Below, one piece after another: positions 25,440 to 39,900 of a stretch of DNA of 64,000 nt; the first letter of the stretch is position 1, and every line of letters begins with the position of its first letter. The notes beneath the pieces were generated by a model. The model was not told the DNA's origin. It searched no databases and saw only the letters and a list, made by a program, of their open reading frames with translations. The position numbers and the translations under genes were made by a program. Origin of the DNA: Bradysia coprophila. Lineage: Eukaryota; Arthropoda; Insecta; Diptera; Sciaridae. The stretch lies in contig NC_050738.1 of assembly GCF_014529535.1 (NCBI RefSeq), positions 15,082,062 through 15,146,061 on the forward strand. Reading direction: 5' to 3'.

Positions 25440-25560
25440 GACCAATAGTTGCTAAGCGATACAAGCGATATGAGTTTGGAAAACCGTTTGCTCCCACTTG
25501 ATCATATCGTTTTTCCAAACTCGTATCACGTAGCAAATATTGGTCCAGTTGAAAAACTAA
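25440..25560. mobile_element. Short foldback element
   Basis: GTTGCTAAGCGATACAAGCG and ATATGAGTTTGGAAAACCG on the left pair with GTTTTTCCAAACTCGTATCA and CGTAGCAAATATTGG on the right. The flanks ACCAATAGTTGCTA and TAGCAAATATTGGT also pair. Non-coding. Confidence 0.65.
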
Positions 25561-26678
25561 TTACTGTTCAGAAGTCCTGAGATCATGCGCTATACGCTAA
25601 CACTTTATTTGACTAAAATCCTTCGAGAAAAATTTAATAATTTTTCTGTTGATATTACTGAGGATCTGATATATCCGCGACATAACGAAGCTTTTTTCAA
25701 TTGATAAAATAAAGGAATAGTTGACGATAAAAAAATGACTGCCGTAGTACCGTTCCAGATGCTGTTCCACCTGTAGAGCCTCCAGAAAGAAGGAAAAAAT
25801 CTTCATTTTGGCACCAACTTTCTTTCCAAGACTTCTGTAAGCTTGCTGCACGATAGTGGGTGAGGCCAGCTAAAGCACCCCATACTCTGTTTCGTGAAAC
25901 ATCGATGCTGCAGAGAAGGCAGACTCTCCAAACATCTGCTATATTTTCAGTCATAACTCTCGTGGATATACTCGCACCAGTTAGTGCGTATACTCTACCT
26001 GTAGGTCTTTCCACGGCCACATTAGTACAACATACAATAATTTAAAATAATTTTTTTTCTTGTCGAAAAACTGTTTTCGGTACCCTCTGATATGTCTTTA
26101 CCTCTTTACTTTTGAACGCTTTTCACCAAAGCACCTAGCAGGGTAATAGAGGTTGACTAACAAATCATTGAGATCCATGCACAGTATGCCATGATACTAC
26201 AGACTTTACAAAAATGCTATGTTATCCCCTGGCCACTGAAAGACACTTAAAACTGCTCCGAACTTTGATTTGAAGAAAGATTTTGTATAATGCCGTAATT
26301 CGGTCTATATAAATATTCTTGACAAATTTAAACAACCTGAACTTTTCTTCAGGTTAATAATTCTAACACTAAATCACCTATTTCGTACTAACATCAGAAA
26401 AATGAAGTTTTTAACACGGATTTTTTTTCTAATATTGTAGCTCGACCTCTAGAACTATTACATCGTTGATAACCAAGGGTTGTTAGGATGTGAGGTCATT
26501 ACAATACCATGTAAAAGTAACTTCACTAGCTATAGCAGCAAATGTTGGCCGAATCTGTCACTTAAAATGTGTCCTCCCGGCTGAACAATAACCATACGCT
26601 ATTATTGTTATGTTGATAACCAATCAGAAACATTCTGACAACATCCATCATTGTCATTCACTGACAAAAAAGTTGGCA

Positions 26679-26773
26679 GATCTAGCTCCAGTTAATGCAA
26701 TTTCTCATACAAAAACCACATTGCCTGTGGCAGGTAATGCAAATTGAGAAATCACATTACCTGGAGCTAGATT
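26679..26773. repeat. Inverted repeat beside the retroelement remnant
   Basis: AGATCTAGCTCCAGTTAATG and CAATTTCTCAT on the left pair with ATTGAGAAATCACATTACCT and GGAGCTAGAT on the right. It overlaps the 3' part of the retroelement-like frame (26705-26995) and supplies its last codons, so it probably inserted into that remnant. Confidence 0.65.
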
Positions 26774-26995
26774 ATCGGTCACAGGCAATAATTTATAAAC
26801 TTTTTTGCCAGTGTTGAATGAGGTACGACGACGTACGCTTTTCGTTACCGTGATCTTGCTTCCCATTTCCTTGATCAATTCCAATCCCAATTTTCCGAAA
26901 ACACCAGATGTCTCAGTGGCGACTGGGATAAAAATGAATGTGCTTGCCATGTGAGAGTAATGATCTATCTTTTTAGTATCAGATCTTCTTGTCAA
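26705..26995 (-). pseudogene. Remnant of a retroelement polyprotein C-terminus
   Basis: The minus-strand frame includes FIPVATETSGVFG followed by ELIKEMGSKIT. This resembles the C-terminal FVPVAVET-GVFG-...-LGRRI block found after the reverse transcriptase in some non-LTR retrotransposons of invertebrates. Only this tail is present, with no catalytic reverse-transcriptase motif nearby, and the last third is replaced by an unrelated inverted repeat. It is a dead fragment. The assignment rests on one short motif from memory. Confidence 0.4.
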
Positions 26996-27981
26996 TATAC
27001 CCTTTCATTGATGTGGAAAGGTAAATTCGTTTTCTGACTTTAAAACAAATTTCGTTTCAATAAAAAAAATATTTTTTTTTATTTATCAAAAAAGTTGTAT
27101 ATCACAAACAAATTACTTCAATTGGTTTTAGTGTTTGGTGCTAAGACTACAACTATAATTTCAGATAAATATTTTTTGTTATTCACTAAAATTTAACTAA
27201 ATTGTCACACAGTCGAGTGTAAAAATATCTCATTTCATCAATGAATTATTTATCGGTTATAAATTTTGATCCTATTAATAGGCTATGACACATTTACCTG
27301 TTAAACGATCTAAGCCTCTCAGTAAAATATCGGAGAGTTCCGAAATGTGAGTTGATTGAGGTTTCCTATCTGTTTTTTTTTTTTGTTTCCACCATAGACT
27401 TAATAAAAATACAGAGAAACAAAAGGCAACAAAACAATCAATTTACGTCGTTGTGAGTAAAAAGGAAACTTTTTTTCTGACTTAGGAGCTATACGTAGCT
27501 CATACTGAAATCTCGGAGACTCCGAGTGATCCACTCATATATTCAAGAGGTCTTCGACATTTTATCCCAAAAAACTATTCACAGGTAGGTATGTACCACT
27601 GGCCCCTATGCATTCACAAGTTTTTGTTTTTGGCATCAATTACCTTATTTACTTATGCTTACTATCTTACCAACTATAATTTCGTATCGTTATTCATTTT
27701 GATTTAATTTTAAGGCTAATAGAAATGTTAAATAAAATTTTAAAGGAAATATCATCAAATAAATTAAAAACGATTTCTCCTAATTTATTTATATTTGTAA
27801 AAATATTGACATGATTATCGATCACACAATCTTCGTATTTTTGTGCTGAATCTGAATTCAGCAAATAATATTCAAATTTCCTTCCTTTCCTTTTTTTTAC
27901 AATAAATTTTCCATTGTTGTTTCTCACTATTCATATTGAGTCGATTTCAAAAAAAAGTTCGTTTCGTTTCTCGAAATAATT

Positions 27982-30900
27982 TTAAGTAAAAATTTCACTT
28001 GAATTATTACTACCGCCCATTTCTTCGATTTCCAGTAACGTTTCACTGATCGATTTATAGAATTCGTCTTCGTCTTCTATATCGATCATGGTGTTTTGTC
28101 TGTGATGTTCTCCCCACAAAAAATCTAAATAATTGAAAATTTACGAGATTAAATTTTTACCACACAAGAAACAGCTTACGATTTATAATGGTGATGCAAG
28201 ATAAAGACAAAATGTTTCGATGACGACAACCTGACTTTTGTAGCTTTTTAAGAAAATTGGCATCGTTCGGTTCGTACTACTCAGGGAAATATTCTATCAA
28301 CATTTTTAATTCAATTTCCACATATCATTACCAACTCGGTCGAGAAATTGATTCTTGTAAATTCTCAAAATTCTTAAAGATTTACGACATTCTTGAAAAT
28401 TTCGGGAATTTAAATTGTTGAAAGTTCTTAAAAATCCTAAAGTTCTTGAAAAATCTCGAAATTTCGCGAAATTCTTGAAAAAAAATCCTGAAAATTGGCA
28501 TTGGCCAACACTTCGTGGTCCTAATTTATACAATATTTTTTGTACATATTCACTAAGCACCAGAGATTGCAAATATTGTATGTGATGTTCAGGAGTGTCT
28601 TAGCCTTTGAGAAATGGCAAGCGTATCGCTATAACAATCATTAAATCTGTGACTTCTGATGTTAAGACGTGTCGCAAAGTATTTGTTACAAAATCTTGTA
28701 CTTCCCAATCCTTTCCTGAACACTGACCAGATTTCTTTGATTATTTTTGTCGTTGTTGTCGATAGCAACTAGCCGTTTCAAAAAGGTTACGACAGTCCTT
28801 GCTGTGTGATGAGGCTTCAACATCATTTTGTTATTAGAAACGCTTCGTTATTGGATAGTAAAATGTATTTCATTTCACAAATTGTTTTTCGGTTCCCAGT
28901 ACCTCGCTTCTCACAATAGAACTACTCTCACAATCTGACTAGCAATGTCTTTTCCATCCATTATTAATTTAAACAAAGGAATTTAAGTAGTTTCTCAAAA
29001 TCAAGAGGACTGGCTGGAAGTGTTTCGAAATATATCAATTAAGTACTTTTACGATAGAAACGTATGTAAATAACACGTCTGTCTGTCGATAAAATTCAAT
29101 TAACTCAATCAATATGCTTCATTGTCATAGAAGAACCAATTTTGAATTTTTTGCTTTTATCTTCAGTCACGAGTAAAAGTCAACTAAACTAAAAATAAAA
29201 AATTAAAATTTGAAAACAAAAAAATGGCGAAAATTTAGTCTCTCGTTAAGACGTTAAGACACAGACTGTAGCTCGGCACAGACACACGACGGAGATGCAG
29301 ATGATTTCCAATCTAATTTTAGGCACACATGACAATTTCTACCTGGCTCAGTTAGATCCAGTTCAGCATCGAACTGCAATTGCTGATTTATTTCTCGTTC
29401 GTGTAACGATTGCATTTCCGGACTATCACTGTCCGTCATATCGAAAATTTCGGTTACTTTGACCTGGTGAATGGGGAAACATAGTTTTGTTAGTCTAGGT
29501 TCATTTGCATTCGGTTTTTGCGTCCGATTTACTTTATTATTTTCGTCCATGTAATAATACGCATAGACAGCATCGTGTTCGGATGTTACAGTTAGAATAT
29601 GATCGAAGGTATCGAAATCAACCGTACCAAAGTCATGATGCTTGTCTAACGCAGAAATGTATGGTGTATGGTATTTGTCATTATCGATCGTAGTGGATAT
29701 TTCGCTGCAATAGAAAAGGTAAAATAAGTCTCATCGTAAAAGCCGAATGTCTTTGAATCAAATTACTTTTCGTTAAATAATACATCGACCTTCGATGATC
29801 GATGGGATAAATGCTTGGATTTTGGCACATTGCCGAACTCGGTTAGTGACAATTGGCATGAAATGTTTGCGGTCATCTATAAGGGATAAAATAAATTGGT
29901 TAAACACAACGGAATTCGAGTTGGTATTCCAGTAAAAAGTTGACTTTACCTTTTGTCGCTTCTTGTGGCTGAGTATTAAGTCTATCTGGCTCATAATGTA
30001 TTTGATTAAGGTGTGTATGCGATCTTTGATGCATGGTGTAGCGGCTAAAATTCTGAAAAATTGCAATTTATGAATGAAAATCAGTTCTGTTATGCATTGG
30101 CAAAACACTAGAAACTTAATTGTATTGGGACAAAACTTATGATTCAGGTCGACTTGATTTAGAATCTAATCTTGACTAGAGGTGTCAGGTTTAACATGCT
30201 TGAACCTGAACTAAAAATCTACCAATCCAGGTTCGTTAAATACAATGCAGGATCAGGTCAAGTTCATGATACCTTAAAAAATTCTTAGAGCAAATCTGTC
30301 GGGTTAAGCTGAACCTGATCTGTATTTACCCAATCTAAACTGATAAATTGTCGGGTCAGCTTTATTCAGCCTGAGCCTGAACCTTGACTTAATTTAAATT
30401 AGATGTTCTCAGTTCAGGCTCCAGTCAAACCTGACTTGTTTCGAGCACCGCTCGAAGCGCTGTTAATCAACACAGTGTTAGTAATGTGCGAGCTATATTT
30501 TCAATGCAAAGTTAACTGCTGAGAATAAGTTATTAAAGCAAAGCGTCTCATTAAGAAATCCGGATTTTATATTAAATATGAAGAGAGTGGCCTGCTTCAG
30601 GTGATCTTTCGGGAATGCTCAAAGGTTTCATGTTGTTTGGTTGTTAGTTAGTTTGGGTGACCACGGGTGAAGTAAACTGGCCGTTGAACATAAATTAATT
30701 CTCGCTTGAAAGTGTCTTCTTGTTAGCGATTTTATATCATGCAATCTGGCTCTATCAATTTACCGACCTATATCCTAATAATAACATGTAACGTCAACGA
30801 AGATTTATTGTAGGGTGTCAGCATAATGGGCTTCTGAGGGTGAGGGGTTGCTTTAAGTTCTGATGAGCCTGTCGTCATAAAAACGTGAAAGATTATTGTA

Positions 30901-33900
30901 AATATCATCTTCTTTTCTTTCTAATGAACAATTGCATGATACTAGAAAGTTCTAATTCAGTGGAAAGACTACCTAAACGATACGCTAATGGTCGGTGTAA
31001 TGTTACCTTCCGATAAATTTCCTTTCTATATAATCACTTATTCACCAATCGAACATGATAATGATTCCGCCACCAATATCAGAACAAACAGACATATACG
31101 TTTTGCATACCTGTTGAAATTACCGGCAACTAATGTATCGTGAGTGCAAAATTTGCGCAATTTTTTCGAAGATTTAACAATGTTGGCGAGTACCATAAAC
31201 CGAAATTCTCTTCGCTCTACTGAGTCACCAACATAACTGGCAACATTGTTAGTAATTAGTAAAAGCCTGAGATATTATGATTTGGTGTCATCATAATTTC
31301 AATTGTAAACGAGAGAAAAACAAACATGAAAAAATGCTGTTGTTAGTAAAAAATGGAAATTTATTTTTTGTTATTTTTATTAACTTAAAAACATTCACTT
31401 TAAAAGCATAATGAGGTAAGCCTATGCGACGGAATTATGTGTGCGTTTTAAACGGAAGAACGGGAAACTTGGTACGATAGATATGAAGCATAAAAATTCG
31501 ACTGAATGGGGATTGCTTTCAGACTGGAAAAAGCAGAGGCTAAGTCAACAGGCAATTCTCTAATCAATTTCCAACTAACTCACGTGAAGATTGTTTCTAA
31601 ACCAGAAAGCGGTCTAAAAATAGAAACCGCATCCTATTTCATGCCATACAAAATTGAATGGCTAATCAATAAAGCAGCCACTTATCTTTCGACATTGAAC
31701 GATGCATCACCAAAACAACGCGTCAGCACCGCTAGACACAATATTGCAATTTTAGGAATATTTTTTTGGGGAACGATAAGAAAATTGTATTGTTTGAAGA
31801 ACGTACTTTGGCTGTCTCAGTTTTTTAAGCTGACCATTCAACTTGTTGATAACAAAAAAAAAATATTGTGCAGCCATACGACTAAGTTTTTCAATGATAA
31901 TTGCATGAAAGGCGCATGGTTTTGTAAACAGATTGTAATCGGAGATTTATTAATTGCGCGGTGCAATCAAAATAATCTTTTTAAGTGGACCTGACTTTAA
32001 CGTACTTTCTTAACAGAATCAACAATCGCACTCTTCCAAAAATTTATGGAAATTGGTCAACGTTACTATGGGAAGGAATTCATGTCACAGAACGATTGCC
32101 TAATATATCATGCAAGTATAAACCCCACACCAGCAATGAATTGACTAATTATCAACGAATCACACTCACTTGGTTAGTGTTGCACACACAATGTCAGCTG
32201 GTAAAGTTGCTGGTAGAGAGAGAGTCTTTAATAGTTTCGCGCCACGGTGTTTAAAAATCCAGTTGGCAAGTCCTTTATTAGCCGATTCAATGTATGTTTG
32301 GAAAACGGTCAGAACAGTCTCAGGCATATTATCAATCAAAGCTTCCTAAGGGTGGACAATATTTCGTTTAGAAAAGTCGATTCGCAAACATTTAACAAAG
32401 AAAAAAAACCGAAACGAACCTTTCTATGCTTTATACATTCCTTGCATTCGGGATCGTAGTCTTCCTGACCAGTTTCTCGTAGACTATCTTGGACGTTTTC
32501 CTGAACGTCGAATGTTGATTGAACAGCCAAACATCTCGTACAGCTAATTAAATCATTTCTATGTAGGAAACTCAACGCATCGTCGAAACCCTGTTGGCAC
32601 ATATTTGACAACACCTCTGGCTTAGGTGGGAATAATATGCGTCCAAAACGGTGTATATTTTGCCGGGATAGTTCAATGCTTGTGTTAGCCCAATTAACGT
32701 GATATAGTTGAGCAGTCTCATCCCTTGGACATATATCACTTTCGCCACAGAATGGGCTCACAGTTATGGTGTTCTCGTCGAGCACTGGCAAATTATCCGA
32801 AAATGCTCCATCCATGTAACGTACACCCTGGAATCGTGGTGGCAGTAATCCAGAAAATCCAGGAATAAAACAGGCACACAGCAATGCTTGTAGCACTTCC
32901 TCGCGACTGTTGAACTTGGACACAATCACATTCTTTCCATCGTAGACCCGAGTCAACGAAATGTGCAATCGTCCGCTTACCAATTCGTGAGCGTTGGCCG
33001 GGAGGAACTTTTGCAATCCTTCCAATAGGCATGTTTGAATGTTAAATGATGGACTGAATGGTCCAAGGGAATGTGATCGAGCTTCATTGACAATTCGAAA
33101 GAAATCCGATGTCATTTCACCTGAAAAATAAATGGAATTCATAAGAACTAGGTTGGAATTTTGTCATTTATTTTATACACTGAGTTCGCAATGCATCAAG
33201 GTAAGTAAATTTAAATCCAATTAATTTCGCTGTAAAATGTTGAAGTGCATACATAAAGATTGAAACATTAATAGGTTCTATACATTCAAATATTGCATGA
33301 ACTAAACATAAAATCTTTAAAAGATTCATTAACAAAAACGATTTCGAAATAACTCACAAAATATTAGATACAACGAAGTATCTCCCAACGATTGGGACAG
33401 CTTGGAGGTATAAGCATTACGTCACAGACACACCTTTTTGGAAAAAAGGCCTAAAACTCTAATTTATTATCTACACTCGATCGCTCTTCTCTGGGCCGGA
33501 AGGTTGCTATAACTTTGTACTACATTTAGGGACAAATCATATAAACCAGAAATTTCTATTTCGGTTGACGTGGACGTAGGTATACGACATACGACCTGTT
33601 GTGATGGTTTCAGTAAATATTGTTTGTTAGATAAACGTTTTGAAAATTTGAACGAAGTCAAGATAGTTGGCAACTACGCATGTTTTTATGGATATTATAC
33701 TAAATATGTGTGTGACTCACACACTGTGTGAGTGTGTAATGCGTAAAATGACTAGAGGAAAAAATTATCTTTCACTAATATTGCTGCACATTTGTCGTTA
33801 CACGTGTCGTCTAACTTAACCGAAAACATTTGCGGTATGATTTTGTTTATTTACTTATGTATTGAGTTTATGATGAAACCGATCTATTCTACGGGCAGTT

Positions 33901-36900
33901 GAACTGTTTGCACTGTAGCAAAGATACAAAAACGCCAGCAGGTATTTTGAACAGTAAATCAATTTTTCGTGATAATAATGCCAACATTCATGTGTGGCAC
34001 CATGTGTGTACGCTCATTAAGCAAAGCTATATAAGAAGTAGATACTTATATAATCCGCAAAACATGCGAAATTTATAATCAAGACGATAAAGTAGTAAAA
34101 TGTAAACTTTGATTATCTGAAAAAGAAATGTTTTCGGATTCAAAATCAAGGTTGAAGTTGACGATTTACGTAAGAAAATGCGTACATTGCTTTCGCATAT
34201 ATTTTTCGCTATCACTCTTTCCGTGTGACACTATCTCAATGATTACAACATAAGTTTCCTTGGGTGATCGGTAAATAATATTATCGTAAGTTAACAGCTA
34301 GATTGCTCTATCAATGTTGTTATGTAGAATTGTGTTACGATGTAATGGACTGCGAAAATATAAGGAATACTGATATCCATACAGGATGATAATTGGCGAA
34401 CGGAATAAACAAAATTCGAAAGAGTTTAATGATCTCTTCTTCTGAAATTCATTCATTCTTACGCAACACATTTCGAATATCTACTCTTGAACTTTTAAAC
34501 AATTTTTTTATTCCTATGTCCTCTAATCTCCACTGAATGACGTCAGTCCGTATAATAAATTCAAAATTCATAACACGAATTTTGTTGTCGTTGTAACTCA
34601 TTACTACATTTATACACGAATGAATGCTCCAACATACGTATATATGTAAATTCAAAGCAGAGAGTATCTGAACGGATAAATTTTAAAATAACATTATCAA
34701 TATAACCTAGTTTGTCACATTAAAAAAATTCTAACGAAAATATGGGTCATTCTTGAATTGAAACGATTTTTTTTTGTTTAAAATATATTGTTATCAGTGT
34801 TGTTGTGGAGATGGAGCTTTTAAAATCGCTCATGTACGACATACAATAATGTAACAAATGGAAAATACATTCGGGTGTACCGTATTCCGGTTTGTGCAAT
34901 AGAAACATATTTTGTAAGTCAGCTAGTTGTTTGAGTAGAGGAGAAATAACAAATGGTTGAAATGAAGAAGATTCACATTTACATCGATGCAAAACTGACA
35001 GAAATTTCATTTCCTCCGAATCTATATCGTAAAAATTTAAAGTAAGTCGAAAAAGGAAGAGACAAAGTACAGCGTTGTAAAACTAAATGGGACGACAGGT
35101 GTGCTAGGTCCTGTATAGCATGCATGTCTATTTGAAAATTAAAACGTCTCTGTAATTTTGACCAGCAATAATTCAAATCGCTTAGAAATCGATGTCCTTC
35201 TTGTTTGCGTTCACCAGAAATGCAAAGAAATAAACCCAATGCAAAACAAGTTTATGAAATTAGTTTTTCACTATCATAACCAGAATATTCCATAAATATG
35301 GAATAACTGCTTCACTCATAACTTTCAAGAGCTCGTGGCTCGAGGACTCATAGTACTCAAAATTTCATTACTTTTAAGCATTCTTTGAGAAACAAGAACT
35401 TCTACTTCTTGAAGATTTATAACATTCATATAACTCTTGCAGACGTATGCTTCTCAAGAATAAGAAGGTATAACTGGAACTCATATTTATGGTATAGTTG
35501 TTAGAGGCAATGAAATTTCAGCATGGATTTGCTTCAGCTGCTTTTCAGCTGATCCAGACAAACAATCAAAACTGTTCATAGGTCTTTACACGGTTTTAAG
35601 ACTAACACGCGCGTGCTTGTAGGAGCTTCAACCGTATAAACTTAAACAGTTTTGATTGTATGCGTGGATCAGCTTAAAAACAGTTGTAGCAAATTCATGC
35701 AGCAATTACACTGCCTCTGACTGTTGTTAGTTAGGGACCCAGAAACGTTCTCAAGTATCATCTGCAAACTTTCGTACCAACCTTTTATAGACAGTCAACC
35801 ATATCAGCCGTTTCACCATCAGATCTATTACTTCTTTTTTGATACAAGTATTTTCAAGAGATGGTCATAAAATCTATTACTTCATTTTTTTTAAACATAC
35901 TTTTTGCTATATCCCATTATTCATATCTAGTCGTTTAGGCCTGCAGTCGTTATCGATAACAGCTGATATCCGTTCGTATCAGGTTGTTCAATAAGGTATA
36001 CAACCACCGTGAAATTTAAAAAAAAATCAAGTTTTTTATGTCGTAAAAATGTATCGCAGTCAAATTCCTTGAAACAATCAAAATGAATGTACACACAATA
36101 CTGCCCGAGTTGTGTTCATTACAATTATTATGTAAATAAAATATGTGACTTCGACAATCAATGCTGATAATATTCGACAATATATTTGAAGAATGTGTTG
36201 ATCTGTTGAACTTTCTGTTTATGTCAATAAGAATTTGTGAACGAAAACAAAAAAAAGGAGATAAGCAATGAATTGAAGAATGTTTGAGTTATTTGTTAAA
36301 AAAAATCGTACACACGAAATTGATTATATGTACACGAGAGAGCGAAGAAAAAGGAAATGTAACTGGTGCGGTGCATTAAAGGAATGTTGGTTGTTTTTCT
36401 CTTGTTTGAAATGAAAATAAATATGTTTCTTCAGCTCAATTCATACTGCTACGACACACCGGTTCGAATAGTTCATTATGTTAAAATACAAAAACTAAAC
36501 TAAATTCAAAGTTCAATTTTGAATCTCGTAATTATAAACTGATTATAAAGCTGGCAAGTAACAAAGAAAATGAAATTAATTAAATCCCGATAACGATAAA
36601 AACCAATTCGAACACACATGTCAATCTTTAAACTTAACATTTTGTAATTTATTATGACAATGAGTCAATTTGTTATTTACTTTTTAGTTACACGATGAAA
36701 ACATTATAGATGTACGTCATTTGGCCATTTTCATTTCAATATGAAATGAAAGATGATAAAAAATTGGCTCACTGATTAAAGTCCACCAATTAATATCAAC
36801 CAGATTAACAAATTGAAAAGTTGTTTGCATTTGAAATAACAATCGGGTTTATATTATTATATCAATTGTTTTGGATTTACCAAGACGATTTCCCTTTCTG

Positions 36901-39900
36901 AAAGGGATGAAAGATGTGTCAATTTCTGATAATTTTGTAATTGCCGAGACCGATATCAATGTTCGTATGAGTAGTATGTACAGTACAAGCTCGATACGGT
37001 GCAAGATGTAAAAGTTGCGATTTGAACAGAAGTCGTAAGAGTGGACTTATGTCTTATGCTTAGTGGCCATGTTTCGCGTTTTTAAATTTATTACTGAAGT
37101 TTACCCTCAATTTTCTAGTTAAATACAAATATGACAAATGACGCGTCATATGACGGAAATGACTTCTTGTGTGAAAATAGACCTCGGCTTCGCCTCGGTT
37201 CTCCAAACTTCATACAAGAACTGAAGTATATTGTTGAACATTTGTTCCATTGGGTGTATAATAATGTACAATGTGCTAGCGCTGAAATGCAATTAATGGT
37301 AATCAATGACCATTAGAGAGCCGGAGGCGACTTTTAAAACATCTTTTAGTGCTAAAATAGCATTTTTTTGTGCGTATTCATGGTGCTACTAAAATGGCTA
37401 CAGTACAGAAAATCATGTTCCTAACTTGTGTCGAAACAGGCAATTTGACAATTTTCATTATCTATTACGCAAAATTTCCATTTAGGCACATGTTATGAAA
37501 ATAGCTACTTAGCATAAGTTAGGACCACACGAGATCTTCATGAACTAAAAGGAGACTTCGAAATCACCTTTGAGTCGTGTTAGTAATTTGTCGAAATTTA
37601 GTTACTTGTATCGAAAAAAAGCTTTCGCATTATGTAATCACAGAACTGGTCTCTGGCTCTCACACCTGATGAATGTTAGCGAAATTACCACTTCTTACCG
37701 AAGTTATGAATGTAACTGAATAAAACGAAATAGTTCTGAATTTCAGGTCCATGAATAGAGTTTTTTCATGCAACGGGACAAAATTACAGAGTTTTTCTCG
37801 TAATTTAGAAAAGTTGCGAACGTATTTGTGGTGGACGGTTGATCTTAGCATCTGACTGTCACTTCCTCGGTAGAAGAATGTATGCCCTGATTGTAATTTC
37901 AGGCATTCCTCTCCAGGTTTTCTCACTTCGCTCACTCCCACAACATCCCATTTTATATGCAAGTTACTTGACAATGAAATTGAAATTTGGAAATAAAATT
38001 TTTGTTTTACGCGCCCTGACGAGATTTGAACCCCAGACCTCTTGCGTATGAAGCAAGCGTTCTACGTATCAAACCACAGGACTGAACTGTTCAGGTCGCT
38101 TATATTGAAAAATTGCTTAAAATCTACTGTCCACCACAGATACGTAAATAACTATTACGTGCCACATGAATCAATGACCGTACTTTTGATACTTCAAGCA
38201 TTTCTTTCTGCGCATGTAAAATCCTGTACTTTACTACTCGAAATAATGATGAGAAGTCACGTTTTCGTGTGTTTATTGACCTCAGCTTTGCCTCGAAACA
38301 ACAAAGTTCACATATTCAACTTATAGTTCGGTCTTAAGATATGTTATCTTTTCCATATTTGTTCGTAACGATGAGAAGCGACTGTATTCTATTAATAGCA
38401 GTGAAATGGAATTTATTTCTCAAATCATTTCTTGACTTGGATTTTTTCGCGAAATCATAAATTATAAGTTAGTTTTGAGATTGAGCAACAACAACAACAA
38501 CAATATTTAAACAAGTGTTTATGTGTGTGACTATCAATATTGACAACAAATAAAGAAATCATGCGATACAATTTATTTATAAATACTGAATGAACTAGCT
38601 ATGACCTCGATGATAACAATTTATTACTGAAAAACACAAAGAAAACTATCGATTTTTGACGAATGTGTTTTGGTGCAATTGTTTAATTTCGTTGACGAGT
38701 ATTAGGTTTTTTAGGTGATCGAGGAAAATTTAGGTGATGCGATAGGTGTTATGATACCGTCCGTAATCAAACAATTAATTATTATTGCTCTCAGCTGGAA
38801 TTAAAATCTTATAAATGATAAGAAATAGCGATTTGTGTTGGTTGGATTTAGGTAAAACCGTAAAACCATTCACACTTGTCATACCGTTAATGGTCACAAT
38901 CAATTCCATTTCGTATGAGAGTGTAGGTAGTGACATTGTAGTCTTGATAACTCTCATTTCTTTCCGAGTTAAGTATATTTTTATTGATACGTTTATCTTT
39001 TTCGCGAACATTTTGATGAATGGAGGTGCTTAAAAGTCATCACTAATCATCACACTAAATTTCGACTCAAAGTTCGAAGCTGTTTTGATAACAACTTTTT
39101 TTTTGTATTAACGACACTCCATTAACATTTTGCTTGATGGATTGTATTAATTACACATTCAAAGTTGCGAATGTAATTAAAGTGCACAAATTACACAATC
39201 ACTTTGTAAATGTGGACTTACGCAAATGCACACAATCAAAGTACCAAAATGTCGCTACGGTAATTCGATGTGTATTACCAAAAGATGTTTGAATGAGTCT
39301 CAAAAATCCACATATATTCCAGGTATCTTACTGTAACGAGCGTATGGAATGATCTAGAAGTTAGTAATTGAATTCGAAGAATTTTTCATTTAAATCGTAA
39401 CATTACGTTGTGTTCGAAACTGTTGAGCTTGTGTACACACAATCTCACAACACATGATTCTCTATACAAAGAAATTCAAAATTTATCACACCATGTCACA
39501 CGCTGCTTTTTTACGTATCAATTTTACGCAATAAAAAAAAAGTTTCCTTATCACATTACCAGATTATTTCTCGATGTAACAATGCCATTCGAGCTTTCCT
39601 TTTTTAGTCTTTTTAAGATTTGAAGTACATAAAATGTGTTGCAGATGTTTGCCATTATCAACGATTTAGTTTGCAAATAAAATTCAAGTTTTCTTTTGTT
39701 CGTTTAATCAGTTTGATGCCGATTCAGCTACAATATAACAAAAAATTCAATGAACGTGTTTATGATATATAATCGGTTTGTATGTACGTTTATCAGTACG
39801 TTTTCGTGAACGATACGGTGCGTATGGTGATTTGGAATTGCTATCAAACTCCGATAAAATGATAATAAACTGCGAACTTACCTCACGCATTTATGATAAT

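Larger units (their letters stand above)
19131..27981. other. Gene-poor stretch between Pdi and the brummer 3' end
   Basis: After the Pdi 3' UTR there is no supported gene. The stretch holds a tRNA-like SINE remnant (20281-20355), small inverted repeats (20488-20600, 20735-20830), a degenerate AGGATTTTCT-type repeat (20985-21230), several foldback elements (24606-24869, 24965-25096, 25440-25560, 26679-26773) and a retroelement coding remnant (26705-26995). Confidence 0.55.

Noticed and set aside
25697..26045. Overlapping ORFs on both strands
   Set aside because: Both frames are open over the same short stretch, neither has a recognisable domain or splice partner; probably chance or transposon residue.
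31985..32459. Two plus-strand ORFs following the 31506 ORF
   Set aside because: They overlap bmm exons 2 and 3 in antisense, and exon 3 is clearly coding on the minus strand (conserved LPATLPADIVCATLTK).
38461..38500. CAA trinucleotide run
   Set aside because: A short simple repeat (AACAACAACAACAAC) of a kind common in fly introns; no further structure.
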